Positions 17,254 through 26,766 of a stretch of 64,000 nucleotides of DNA are shown one piece after another (position 1 is the stretch's first letter; each line of letters starts with the position of its first letter). Origin of the DNA: CAIKLP01 sp965279595 (GTDB taxonomy: Bacteria > Bacteroidota > Bacteroidia > Sphingobacteriales > Sphingobacteriaceae). The DNA is taken from contig OZ257246.1 of assembly GCA_965279595.1 (NCBI GenBank), positions 2,728,001-2,792,000 on the forward strand, given 5' to 3'. Both the position numbers and the translations under genes were made by a program. Below the pieces are notes generated by a model. That model ran no database searches. It worked only from the letters and a program-made list of their open reading frames with translations, and was not told the origin of the DNA.

Positions 17254-17625
17254 TTAGTTATTTTGTGCTCCCTGTTCAATCCAAATTAAAACCTTGTTCA
17301 CTTGTTGGTCAGACAATCTTGAATCAGGTAATGGAGGCATTCTCTTATCCCCACCTAAAGTTACAATGGCTTCATACAAATCACTTTTGGAAGGATTACC
17401 GCTTTCAATTTTATCCATTACATCATTGTACGTAACTAATGGAAATTCGGATTGGCTACCACTTCCGTGGCAAGCGGGCATATTGCATTTTGCAGCTAAA
17501 ATTGGTTGAATATCTGAAGCAAATGAAATGGTTGGAAGATTACTTAAATCCGGTTCATGTTGACATGCACTGATGAATGCTGTAATCACAAGCCCTAATA
17601 AAACTAGGGCGATTTTATGGCTCAT
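17254..17625 (-). CDS. lipoprotein with c-type haem motif (CX4CH)
   Basis: 123 residues. The lipobox is VITAFISAC. ISFASDIQPILAAKC leads into CNMPACHGSG, a CX4CH variant of the haem attachment motif; KRMPPLPDSRLS supplies a candidate distal Met, and the C-terminus VNKVLIWIEQGAQNN is typical of such cytochrome domains. It is first in the minus-strand cluster with the CX6CH lipoprotein, the DUF5777 barrel and the Asp-box protein. A role in periplasmic or surface electron transfer is inference. Confidence 0.68.
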   Translation of the reverse strand: MSHKIALVLLGLVITAFISACQHEPDLSNLPTISFASDIQPILAAKCNMPACHGSGSQSEFPLVTYNDVMDKIESGNPSKSDLYEAIVTLGGDKRMPPLPDSRLSDQQVNKVLIWIEQGAQNN

Positions 17626-17700
17626 ATTTATTGGTATTTTTAATAAAGTTCAAATTTAATATTATTCTTGAATGTTAGATTAGGATTAGTGGAATTGGGC

Positions 17701-18726
17701 TTAATTTAGACCCAATCCTTTTAAAGTAGTCAACACTTTATCTAGCATTTCATCCGTGAAATCTAAATGAGTTACCAATCTGATAGTTTGTTTACCCATG
17801 GTATTGGCAATTATTCCATGTTCCTTTAATTTTCCTAAGAATTTTTCAGAAGGCATTTCATCAACTAATTTGAAAATGATAATGTTGGTTTCAATTGGAA
17901 TTAACTCCTTTACATAATTCATTTCATTCAAAATTTTTCCAATTGCTTTGGCTCTAACATGATCTTCTGTTAATCGCTCCACATTGTTTTCTAAAGCGTA
18001 TAAAGCAGCTGCAGCAATTACTCCAGCCTGTCTCATTCCACCACCAAACAATCTTCTAATTCTTCTTGCATTGGCAATAAAAGACTTATCTCCTACTAAA
18101 ACAGAACCAACAGGTGCGCCTAATCCTTTGGAAAAACAAATAGAAATACTATTAAAATATTTAGAATAATCAATGGCTTTATCTTTACTTTCAATTAAGG
18201 CATTAAAAATTCTTGCTCCATCCAGATGTAAGGGCAGGTTTAATTGTTTACAAAGTTGAGCAATAGGTTTAATTTGTTCCAATGTATAGAAGGTTCCACC
18301 TGCTTTATTCAAAGTATTTTCTAAAGACACCAATGCTGTTCGAGGCAAATTTATAATTGCTGGATGAACTTGTTCGGCAATTTGCTCAGCGGTAATTCTT
18401 CCATTTAGTCCCCAAATTGGTCGAACCTGGGCTCCAGAATTGAAAGCAATGCCTCCTCCTTCATAATTATAAACATGCGAACTTACGTCACAAATGATTT
18501 CATCTCCAGGAATGGTATGCGTTTTGATAGCTATTTGGTTAGTCATTGTGCCAGAAGAGCAATATAGAGCAGATTCATAACCAAAATAAGTTGCCACTTT
18601 GGCTTCCAAAAGGTTCACTGTAGGGTCATCTCCGTATACATCATCACCTAAAGGAGCCGATAGCATAAATGCTTTCATTGCCTCTGATGGTTGTGTTACT
18701 GTATCACTTCTTAAATCAATGATCAT
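17701..18726 (-). CDS. ltaE: low-specificity L-threonine aldolase
   Basis: About 341 residues, PLP-dependent fold type I; cleaves L-threonine or L-allo-threonine to glycine and acetaldehyde. Starts MIIDLRSDTVTQPSEAM, then DDVYGDDPTVNLLE, LPLHLDGARIFNA (Asp that contacts the PLP ring) and SICFSKGLGAPVGSVL (the Schiff-base Lys), all in family order. The ATG at 18726 is chosen; the longer reading adds 35 hydrophobic residues unlike the family and would run into the divergent neighbour's start region. Only 46 bases separate it from the divergent anchor-L gene. Confidence 0.92.
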   Translation of the reverse strand: MIIDLRSDTVTQPSEAMKAFMLSAPLGDDVYGDDPTVNLLEAKVATYFGYESALYCSSGTMTNQIAIKTHTIPGDEIICDVSSHVYNYEGGGIAFNSGAQVRPIWGLNGRITAEQIAEQVHPAIINLPRTALVSLENTLNKAGGTFYTLEQIKPIAQLCKQLNLPLHLDGARIFNALIESKDKAIDYSKYFNSISICFSKGLGAPVGSVLVGDKSFIANARRIRRLFGGGMRQAGVIAAAALYALENNVERLTEDHVRAKAIGKILNEMNYVKELIPIETNIIIFKLVDEMPSEKFLGKLKEHGIIANTMGKQTIRLVTHLDFTDEMLDKVLTTLKGLGLN

Positions 18727-18772
18727 ATTTTTACTTATTTTTATATTGTAAATATAAGCATCCAACATAGAA

Positions 18773-21283
18773 TTGAAAATTATACAAATCAGAATACTAA
18801 TCACAATTTTACTTATTTGCTTTACTTCCACTATTGGCTTAGGTCAATTGGTTGTTAAAACAGATCGTACGGTTGATCAATTAGTAAAAAATGTATTGGC
18901 AGGTGATGGTGTAGAAATTACCAATATTACTTATTCTAATGCACCAGGTGTTTTGGGTTTTTTCAATGGTAAGAATTCTAATATTGGCTTAGATAGTGGA
19001 ATAATACTAAGCACCGGTAAAGCTGTTGATGCAGTTGGTCCAAATAATGTTGGAAATAAAAGTTCTTCGAATAACTTAGGAGGCGATGCCGATTTGCAAA
19101 CTCTTAGTCCTAACCATAGTACATTTGACGCAACATGGATTCAATTTACATTTAAACCCCAGTCGTCAAAAATAAAATTCCGATTTGTTTTTGGTTCTGA
19201 AGAATACCCCGAAGTAGTTAATCAAGATTACAATGATGTGTTTGGATTTTTTATAACTGGACCAGGTTATTCAGGAACTGAAAATATTGCTTTCATTCCT
19301 GGAACAACAGATCCTATATCTATTAATACAATCAATTCAATAATTAATTCAAATTATTATGTTGATAATTCAAATGGACTCTCTGTACAGTTTGATGCTT
19401 TTACTAAAGTAATTGAAATTGAAGCAACCGTTGTGCCATGTGAAAATTATGACTTAAAATTTGCGATTGCAGACGTAAAAGATTTTATCTATGACTCTGG
19501 AATTTTTATTGAAGCAAAAAGTTTAGAAAGTTTAAATGATCTTTCTGTTTTAGCTACCGAACAGAAATTGACTATTTCAGAATGCGATAGCTCAGGATTT
19601 AATATTTCCCGAACATCACCCAATAAATCATCACCCATAATTGTTAATTATACTTTCGAAGGTACTGCAATTAATGGCGTTGATTATGTTGCAACTCCTC
19701 TCAATACAGTTACCATAGCTGCTGGCTCCAATTCTGCTTTTATCAAAGTAAAACCAAAAATTGATTTTATTAGCGAAACACCAGAATCAGTAGTTTTGAA
19801 AATAAGTAGCCCAATTGTATGTGATTCTATTACTTCTTTTTTCACTATTACGGATTATAAACCTATAGATACTTTACAATTTGAACTATCATGCGATGAT
19901 ACTACAACTAATATATTAATTGTTCAATATACCAAATTAGATTCCATGCGCTGGTTTGATAGTGCACACAATTTCATACAAATGAGTAATTCATTGCGAA
20001 TTAACAATACCGATTCGAGTATGTATTATATCACTTCAGTAGAAAAATGTACAGGCTTGACAATTGTTGATTCCATTCAATTAAAATATTTTCCAATCAC
20101 CACTAACAATGACACTACTATCTGCTTAGGAGATACACTTCAACTTTTTGCATTTAGTAATTATCCCAATGCAAAATATTCATGGATATCAAATAATGGT
20201 CAATTTTTTCCAAATACCAAAGTTCCTAATCCAAGAATTTTTATTGGCGATACGGCTACAGTTACTGTAGAAATTGAAAGTCAGACCATTTGTTCAAGAA
20301 AAACATTTACCATTTTTGCTCCTGAACTTTCAGTCAAAGACACTTTACTTTCCATTTGTAATTCAGGAAGTGTTGAACTAAAAGCAAGTGGAGGCACCTC
20401 ATATACTTGGTCACCTAGTATTGGACTTTCAGATTCGAGTATAGCTAATCCATTAGCCTCACCAACCACAAATACAGAATATAATTTATTAATAAAAAAT
20501 GGACCTTGTGAAAAATCTTATAAAGTAAAAGTGAATGTTGATACAATACCACATGCAAGAGCTGGGGCAGATCAATTTATATGTTCTAGGCAAACATTAA
20601 GATTATCTGGAAGTGGTTCTGATTACAATTCTTATGAGTGGACTCCTTCTGCAAGTGTTGACTATCCAAACTCTCCAGATCCATTGGCAAACCCTACAGA
20701 AACCACTCAATATATTTTGAAAGCATACAATGGAAGTTGTTTTAGCTATGACACAATGATGGTTTATGTATTTGATTCTGTGGGTTCAAATTTTAGTTAT
20801 AATTATGATTCATGTGCAAGAACCATCAGCTTATTTCCAGAAGCAAATTTAACAAACAAACTTTTTGAATGGGATTTTGGTGATGGAACATTAAGCACAC
20901 AAACAAATCCTGTTTATCAATATAATGCTGAAGGAAATTATAATATCAAATTAACAACCAATGCCATTGCACCTTGCAAAACTGAAACAATTGTTCAACT
21001 TAAATTTCCTTTTGTAGATAAGGAAAGAAGAAGAGTTCCAACTGTATTTAGTCCAAATGGCGATGGCCTTAATGATATTTTTAAAATTTATAATGAAGAT
21101 TCTCCTTGTGCAATTTTCAATATGAAAATATATAATCGCTGGGGTGAATTGGTCTATGATAGTGATAAAGTATTTGAATGGGATGGCAGCAGTAATGGAA
21201 TCAAAGCGCCACCTGGTGCCTATATTTATTTTATTACAGGTGATGGTTTCGTGGATAAAGGAACCCTTTCACTCGTCAAATAA
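18773..21283 (+). CDS. choice-of-anchor-L protein with PKD and T9SS type B domains
   Basis: 836 residues, third paralog of the genes at 7352 and 9980. Signal peptide to TIGLGQ; anchor-L domain (GLDSGIILSTGKAVDAVGPN, RFVFGSEEYPEVVNQDYNDV); a Calx-beta-like segment near residues 260-360; Ig-like repeats (YTWSPSIGLSDSSIANPLA); PKD with FEWDFGDGTLS near 703; and a type B sorting domain (RVPTVFSPNGDGLND, IYNRWGELVYD). The start is TTG: an in-frame stop lies 18 bases upstream and no ATG lies near the signal peptide. A strong bidirectional terminator follows the stop. Function is unknown; presumed cell-surface or secreted. Confidence 0.9.
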   Translation: MKIIQIRILITILLICFTSTIGLGQLVVKTDRTVDQLVKNVLAGDGVEITNITYSNAPGVLGFFNGKNSNIGLDSGIILSTGKAVDAVGPNNVGNKSSSNNLGGDADLQTLSPNHSTFDATWIQFTFKPQSSKIKFRFVFGSEEYPEVVNQDYNDVFGFFITGPGYSGTENIAFIPGTTDPISINTINSIINSNYYVDNSNGLSVQFDAFTKVIEIEATVVPCENYDLKFAIADVKDFIYDSGIFIEAKSLESLNDLSVLATEQKLTISECDSSGFNISRTSPNKSSPIIVNYTFEGTAINGVDYVATPLNTVTIAAGSNSAFIKVKPKIDFISETPESVVLKISSPIVCDSITSFFTITDYKPIDTLQFELSCDDTTTNILIVQYTKLDSMRWFDSAHNFIQMSNSLRINNTDSSMYYITSVEKCTGLTIVDSIQLKYFPITTNNDTTICLGDTLQLFAFSNYPNAKYSWISNNGQFFPNTKVPNPRIFIGDTATVTVEIESQTICSRKTFTIFAPELSVKDTLLSICNSGSVELKASGGTSYTWSPSIGLSDSSIANPLASPTTNTEYNLLIKNGPCEKSYKVKVNVDTIPHARAGADQFICSRQTLRLSGSGSDYNSYEWTPSASVDYPNSPDPLANPTETTQYILKAYNGSCFSYDTMMVYVFDSVGSNFSYNYDSCARTISLFPEANLTNKLFEWDFGDGTLSTQTNPVYQYNAEGNYNIKLTTNAIAPCKTETIVQLKFPFVDKERRRVPTVFSPNGDGLNDIFKIYNEDSPCAIFNMKIYNRWGELVYDSDKVFEWDGSSNGIKAPPGAYIYFITGDGFVDKGTLSLVK

Positions 21284-21284
21284 A

Positions 21285-21306
21285 AAAAGGGAGCGAACTC
21301 CCTTTT
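21285..21306. terminator. bidirectional terminator between the anchor-L gene and lon
   Basis: AAAAGGGAG (21285-21293), loop CGAA, CTCCCTTTT (21298-21306): a nine-pair stem with T-rich 3' ends on both strands, sitting between two convergent stop codons. Confidence 0.85.
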
Positions 21307-21309
21307 CCA

Positions 21310-23793
21310 TTAATTAACCATTAGGTTTTTCTTATTTTCTCTGATTGTTAAATCAATTGGCTCTTTTACTTTTTGTTTCATCAAGGCAAAATCTACTACT
21401 TCTTGCATTTCAGTTACATAATGAAATTTCAATTCTTTCAAATATCTTGGATTTATATCTAAAATATCTTTTTTATTTTTTTCACAAAGAATAATGTCTT
21501 TTATGCCAGCACGTTTTGCTGCAAGAATTTTTTCTTTGATGCCACCAACAGGTAATACTTTTCCTCTCAAAGTAATTTCGCCAGTCATTGCTAAAAATGG
21601 CTTAACTTTTCTTTGTGTAAATGCCGATGTCAATGCAGTTAACATTGTTACACCTGCTGAAGGACCATCTTTAGGTACTGCTCCAGCTGGTACATGCACA
21701 TGTACATCCCATTGTTCTAAAATTCTAAAATCAATTCCAAATTTTGAGGCATTTGCACGGATATATGCCATAGCAATTACAGCAGATTCCTTCATTACTT
21801 CACCTAAGCTACCAGTTAAGGTAAGTTTACCTTTCCCTGGACTTAAACTTGCTTCAATAAATAAAATATCACCTCCTACTGAAGTCCATGCTAAGCCTGT
21901 AACTACACCAGCAACTTCATTTCCTTGATACATGTCTTTATCATAATCAGGTGCACCAAGTATTCTAACTACATCTTCATTGTTAACTGTTTTATTATAT
22001 TTTTCTTTAACAGCAACACTTTTAGCAGTTCCTCTAATTAATGTAGCAATCTTTTTTTCTAAACCACGAACACCTGATTCTCTAGTATAATCTTCAATTA
22101 CTTTTTCAACAATTTCAGGCTTAATAGTGATGTCTTTCACTTTCAAACCATGTGCTTCTCTTTGTTTAGGAATTAAATATTGCTTTGCTATTTCTACTTT
22201 TTCTTCAATAGTATATCCATTCACTTCAATAATTTCTAAACGATCAATTAAAGCAGGGTGAATATTACTTAATGAATTTGCCGTAGCAATGAACATCACA
22301 TTTGATAAATCAAAATCTAATTCAACATAGTGATCATAAAATGCACTGTTTTGTTCTGGGTCTAATACTTCTAATAATGCAGAAGATGGATCTCCACGAT
22401 AATCATTTCCAACCTTATCAATTTCATCCAATACAAAAACAGGATTTGCTGATTGTGCTTTCTTCAACGATTGAATTATTCTACCAGGCATTGCACCTAT
22501 ATAAGTTTTTCGGTGACCACGAATATCTGCTTCATCACGAATGCCACCTAAGGCCATTCGAACATACTTTCTACCAATAGCTTTTGCAATTGATTTCCCC
22601 AATGATGTTTTACCAACTCCCGGAGGGCCTACCAAACAAAGGATTGGGGCCTTCATGTTATGTTTCAATTTTAATACAGCCAAATATTCAAGAATTCTTG
22701 ATTTTACTTTTTCTAAACCAAAATGATCTTGATCCAAAACTTTTTGGGCTTTCTTCAAATCAAAATGATCTTCCGTAAATTCATTCCATGGTAACTCCAA
22801 TAATAATTCAGCATAATTCATCAATACTGAATATTCTGCAGCTGCTGGATTCATGCGTTGCAATTTATCTAACTCTTTATTGAAAGCAGCTGCAACTTCT
22901 TTACTCCAAACTTTTTGTTCCCCTCGCTCACGTAAATTTTGAATTTCTAAATCAGGGCCATCACCTCCTAGCTCCTCTTGTATTTGCTTCATTTGCTGAT
23001 GCAAGAAATACTCTCTTTGCTGGCGATCAATGTCAACTCTTACTTTAGATTGAATTTGGTTTTTCAATTCCAACATTTGCAATTCCTTGGTCAAATGTTC
23101 CAAAACCATTTCTGCACGCTTCTTTAAATTCGCTTCTTCTAACATCTTTTGCTTTTCTATTAGATCAGCATTCATATTAGAACTAATAAAGTTGATTAAG
23201 AAAGAAGGGCTCTCAATATTCTTGATTGCAAAGGCTGCTTCTGAAGGAATATTTGCTGAGAGTTGAATGATTTGTATAGACATCTCTTTTAAAGATGAGA
23301 CCAATGCATTAAACTCTTTGTCCTTTACTAATTTGCTTTCAACAAATTTTGAAACGTTCGCTTTGAAATAAGGTTCAGTTTGAGTTAAGTCTTGAAGATG
23401 AAATCTTTTCTTCCCTTGGATAATTACTGTTGTATTTCCATCAGGCATTTGCAACATTTTTACAATGTATGCAACAGTTCCTACTTTATATAAATCATCA
23501 AATGTAGGATCTTCTATGGAAACATCTTTTTGCGCTACAACTCCAATGATTTTATTCCCCTTGTAAGCATCTTTTATCAACTTAATAGATTTGTCTCTTC
23601 CAACGGTAATTGGTATAACTACACCAGGAAAAAGCACGGTATTACGCAAAGGTAAGATTGACAACAGGTCAGGCATTTCTTCCGAATTCATGACTTCTTC
23701 ATCTTCAGATGTCAGTAATGGGAAAAACTCTGTATCATCATTTATAAAGCTAGAATCCAGCTTATTAATTTTAAATGGATCGAAAATACTCAT
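21310..23793 (-). CDS. lon: ATP-dependent protease La (Lon)
   Basis: 827 residues; degrades misfolded and regulatory proteins in the cytoplasm. N-terminal substrate-binding domain (LPLRNTVLFPGVVIPI from residue 47), coiled coil near 215-290, AAA+ module with Walker A GPPGVGKTS (389-397) and Walker B FVLDEID (~453), and the protease domain with catalytic Ser712 (PKDGPSAG) and Lys755 (GGIKEK). The 43-residue spacing matches the E. coli S679/K722 dyad. Length and domains are complete. It is transcribed alone, between a bidirectional terminator and a 193-base gap. Confidence 0.97.
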   Translation of the reverse strand: MSIFDPFKINKLDSSFINDDTEFFPLLTSEDEEVMNSEEMPDLLSILPLRNTVLFPGVVIPITVGRDKSIKLIKDAYKGNKIIGVVAQKDVSIEDPTFDDLYKVGTVAYIVKMLQMPDGNTTVIIQGKKRFHLQDLTQTEPYFKANVSKFVESKLVKDKEFNALVSSLKEMSIQIIQLSANIPSEAAFAIKNIESPSFLINFISSNMNADLIEKQKMLEEANLKKRAEMVLEHLTKELQMLELKNQIQSKVRVDIDRQQREYFLHQQMKQIQEELGGDGPDLEIQNLRERGEQKVWSKEVAAAFNKELDKLQRMNPAAAEYSVLMNYAELLLELPWNEFTEDHFDLKKAQKVLDQDHFGLEKVKSRILEYLAVLKLKHNMKAPILCLVGPPGVGKTSLGKSIAKAIGRKYVRMALGGIRDEADIRGHRKTYIGAMPGRIIQSLKKAQSANPVFVLDEIDKVGNDYRGDPSSALLEVLDPEQNSAFYDHYVELDFDLSNVMFIATANSLSNIHPALIDRLEIIEVNGYTIEEKVEIAKQYLIPKQREAHGLKVKDITIKPEIVEKVIEDYTRESGVRGLEKKIATLIRGTAKSVAVKEKYNKTVNNEDVVRILGAPDYDKDMYQGNEVAGVVTGLAWTSVGGDILFIEASLSPGKGKLTLTGSLGEVMKESAVIAMAYIRANASKFGIDFRILEQWDVHVHVPAGAVPKDGPSAGVTMLTALTSAFTQRKVKPFLAMTGEITLRGKVLPVGGIKEKILAAKRAGIKDIILCEKNKKDILDINPRYLKELKFHYVTEMQEVVDFALMKQKVKEPIDLTIRENKKNLMVN

Positions 23794-23925
23794 ATTGGTA
23801 TAAAATTATTAGTCATTTTGACAGTTTACACTTCTCAAAATAGCTATTATTGGTTTATCCTTCTATAGGTTCAAGGGGTATGCCAAAGTGAATAATTTAG
23901 TGGTTGAATATCGAATTAAAAAAAA

Positions 23926-23966
23926 TAAACCTAGGCTAATTAACCATAATTATTCACCTAGGTTTA
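23926..23966 (-). terminator. terminator downstream of the M4 peptidase gene
   Basis: TAAACCTAGG (23926-23935) and CCTAGGTTTA (23957-23966) form a ten-pair perfect stem with a 21-base loop and A/T-rich flanks, 20 bases past the minus-strand stop at 23987. The rest of 23794-23925 is the lon upstream region. Confidence 0.75.
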
Positions 23967-23986
23967 ATTAATAAAAAATTTATATT

Positions 23987-26626
23987 TTATTCAACAATCA
24001 ATTTCCTAAATTCAGTTTGATCCCCTTTTGAAATTTTTACAAGGTAAATTCCCTTTGAAAAATTTTCAATTAAAATAGATTCTTTCGATTCGGAAATATT
24101 CTTTTTCAAGATCTCATCTCCTAAAATATTCACAATACTTACTTCATATTTTTCAATATTTTCATTATTGAAATACAAAATATTTTTTGCTGGATTAGGA
24201 TACATGGTTAGTGAATTAAAAGTTGTTTGATGAATGCCAGAGAAGGGACTTATAAAAACGCTATAATCTTCAATTTGTCCAAACTTAATATCGCTACAAG
24301 GATCATCTGGAGTATTACCAGAAGTTCTTCCTGTTCTAATTCTCATACGCAATGGTACATTTATAGTAGCATTGTTGGGGATGATAATATTTCCAGTATG
24401 AGTTTTAATTGTCGCATCAGTTTTGAAAACTTCTTCGCCAATTTCAAAATTACCATTATTATTATAATCAATATAAACTCGAGTAAATACAGAACCTGAT
24501 GTATTGGTGGTAATAGTAATTGGATAACTTCTTGACAATTCAACCATAGCTCGTTTACAAGTAAAATCGACTAAACCACCTTCTCCAACTGCATGAGTTG
24601 AAGGATTGTTGATTGTTGAGAATGAAACATTATAAATTGATGAGGTACTTAAAGGTGTAAGTACGTTTGCAATACAGGAATTAGATTTAGGTTGTGAATT
24701 AAAAACACTAATAAGATTTTCCTTTTCAACAGTATCAGAACCATTGGCATTGGTTGCAATTAATCGAACTGTATAATTTCCAACTGCTGAATAACTATGA
24801 GTTGGTTCTTCTAAAGTAGAAGTTTGTCCATCTCCAAATGACCACAAATAACTTTGCGCTGTTCCACTTGAATTTATAAATTGTATATTGGAATTCGGGG
24901 AACAAACTAAACTTTCCATACTAAAATCTGCAATTGGTAAAGCCGTAAACATTTTACCAACACCTACAGCATACCATGCATTAGTTGTAGCAATATATTC
25001 AACAGAACCAAAACCGTATAAATCTAATGCAGATTGTATTGCACCTCTTCTAGCATCATCATAATCAGAGGATGGAGTTAAATAAACTGATAAATTTCTA
25101 TAGGCTATTTTTGCTGCTTTTTCTGGACCAATACCAGTTACTTGATAAGCTTTACCTATATCATTTGTACCTGTTCCACCTTCACTTAATAAATAAAACC
25201 AAAAATTTTGCACACCACTATTATTATGTACACCGCAACCATCATTTACATCATTTGGAATACAATTTTTTGTATCAGTCCAATATAATCCACCATAAGT
25301 ATCTGGGTTTTGAAAACGATTCGGGTTTGCCATATCTCTTAAAGTGAAATTCCCTCTACCTATATTCCAAGAAGCATTTGCACCTAATGCAAAAATTTCA
25401 ATAGCAGATCCAAATATATCACTAAATGATTCATTCAATGCACCTGATTCACTTGCATAAATTAAATCAGCAGTATATTGAGTTACACCGTGTGTAAACT
25501 CATGTCCAACTACATCAATAGAAGTAAGAGGTTGACCAGATCCATCTCCATAAACTGTATAACTACCATTCCAAAATGCATTGAAATAACCAACATCATA
25601 ATGCAAATACATCAACATCTCTGAACCGAAATCATTCACACTATTTCTATTGTGAATATCCTTATAATATTCAAAAGTTTGTTCTGCAGCGAAATAAGCA
25701 TCGGTTGCAGCTTCATCCATACTTGCATTTACATTATTCCAAATATTGTCGGAATCAGTAAAATCAATTGCAGAAGATTCATCTCCTGTCTGACAGTTCA
25801 AAGCCGTAATATTTACACCCGTATTTTTTCTATTTGTTTGTCTAAGTTTGAAAAGATTGACAGCCGTACTATCTGTAGTAATACTATGTGTTCCATGGTA
25901 TTTGGTTACTGCTGTTCCATTTACATTGCTAGTACACAATTTATTTATTTTTGTCAACACAGAACCGTTGTTCGCATCAATATAAACATCATAAATAGCC
26001 AAAGGCTTTGCAGCATAAATATTTATTTTATATGCATAATAAAACTTTCTGTTTGCTTTATCTCCAATTGGGAGTATGACTAATTCAGGCTTAGGCTGAA
26101 ATGAATTAGATTGAAATTTTATTGACTTCAATTTGGAAGTTTGCTCCCATTGATACAACTCAGCAGGCACTGCTATTTTTGCCTTAACTAGCGCTTGTTC
26201 TTTGTTTATAGTAATTGAATTTTCAATTTGAACATTTACATTAAAATCTCCATTCATCAAATATACATTACTTTCATTTTGATGAAATTTAAGAATAGCA
26301 TTTTCGATTGGAATTTCATTGTAGGTTTGTTGATAAACAAAATGTTTTATTTCTTTCCCATTTAAATTTTCTTGATTTTGAGCTTTTAAAATCAAACTCT
26401 CCTTTTCATTTAATTGGATTAATCCTTTTGTCCAATTTAAATTTTGGGTATTTATTTTCACTTTATTATTGGAATCAAACTGCAAAAAACTCGGAAAATT
26501 AGTTCTGTCATTATAGTTGATCTGATTCGCATGAGCAATTATAGCTTTCGCAGAAGCACCTTTGTATTCTTGAGCTGCTACAATTACGGTCCAGAAACAC
26601 AATGCTAGGGTTATTTTAATTTTCAT
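23987..26626 (-). CDS. T9SS-secreted M4 (thermolysin-like) metallopeptidase
   Basis: About 879 residues. Signal peptide ending TVIVAAQ; FTP/PepSY-type propeptide (residues ~30-220, ALVKAKIAVPAELYQW); M4 catalytic domain with VGHEFTHGVTQY (the HExxH zinc site near residue 372) and downstream GALNESFSDIFG (third zinc ligand Glu); a PKD domain (YLWSFGDGQTSTLEEP); a GEVED domain (YIDYNNNGNFEIGEEVF); and a type A sorting domain (LTMYPNPAKNILYF). It is a secreted endopeptidase, probably nutritional or for matrix processing. The start at 26626 is supported by the signal peptide; a hairpin terminator at 26710-26740 separates it from clpB. Confidence 0.93.
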   Translation of the reverse strand: MKIKITLALCFWTVIVAAQEYKGASAKAIIAHANQINYNDRTNFPSFLQFDSNNKVKINTQNLNWTKGLIQLNEKESLILKAQNQENLNGKEIKHFVYQQTYNEIPIENAILKFHQNESNVYLMNGDFNVNVQIENSITINKEQALVKAKIAVPAELYQWEQTSKLKSIKFQSNSFQPKPELVILPIGDKANRKFYYAYKINIYAAKPLAIYDVYIDANNGSVLTKINKLCTSNVNGTAVTKYHGTHSITTDSTAVNLFKLRQTNRKNTGVNITALNCQTGDESSAIDFTDSDNIWNNVNASMDEAATDAYFAAEQTFEYYKDIHNRNSVNDFGSEMLMYLHYDVGYFNAFWNGSYTVYGDGSGQPLTSIDVVGHEFTHGVTQYTADLIYASESGALNESFSDIFGSAIEIFALGANASWNIGRGNFTLRDMANPNRFQNPDTYGGLYWTDTKNCIPNDVNDGCGVHNNSGVQNFWFYLLSEGGTGTNDIGKAYQVTGIGPEKAAKIAYRNLSVYLTPSSDYDDARRGAIQSALDLYGFGSVEYIATTNAWYAVGVGKMFTALPIADFSMESLVCSPNSNIQFINSSGTAQSYLWSFGDGQTSTLEEPTHSYSAVGNYTVRLIATNANGSDTVEKENLISVFNSQPKSNSCIANVLTPLSTSSIYNVSFSTINNPSTHAVGEGGLVDFTCKRAMVELSRSYPITITTNTSGSVFTRVYIDYNNNGNFEIGEEVFKTDATIKTHTGNIIIPNNATINVPLRMRIRTGRTSGNTPDDPCSDIKFGQIEDYSVFISPFSGIHQTTFNSLTMYPNPAKNILYFNNENIEKYEVSIVNILGDEILKKNISESKESILIENFSKGIYLVKISKGDQTEFRKLIVE

Positions 26627-26709
26627 AAATTCTGATTTAAAATGCAATATAAATAATTCAAACTGAATGTCTTCTCTTGCTACAAAAATCAAACCAACAA
26701 CTAACATAA

Positions 26710-26740
26710 AATAGGGGAATCCGAATTGAATTCCCCTATT
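26710..26740 (-). terminator. terminator downstream of clpB
   Basis: AATAGGGGAAT (26710-26720), a short loop around CCGAATTGA, and ATTCCCCTATT (26730-26740) form an 11-pair stem followed by A/T-rich sequence. It lies 26 bases past the clpB stop and before the M4 peptidase start. Confidence 0.8.
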
Positions 26741-26766
26741 TCTTTATTCAAAAAAAATAATAATTA

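Noticed and set aside
25652..26083. Antisense open frame of 143 codons opposite the M4 peptidase
   Set aside because: It lies wholly opposite a well-supported gene with intact domains, has no recognisable family, and its composition is that of a complementary frame.
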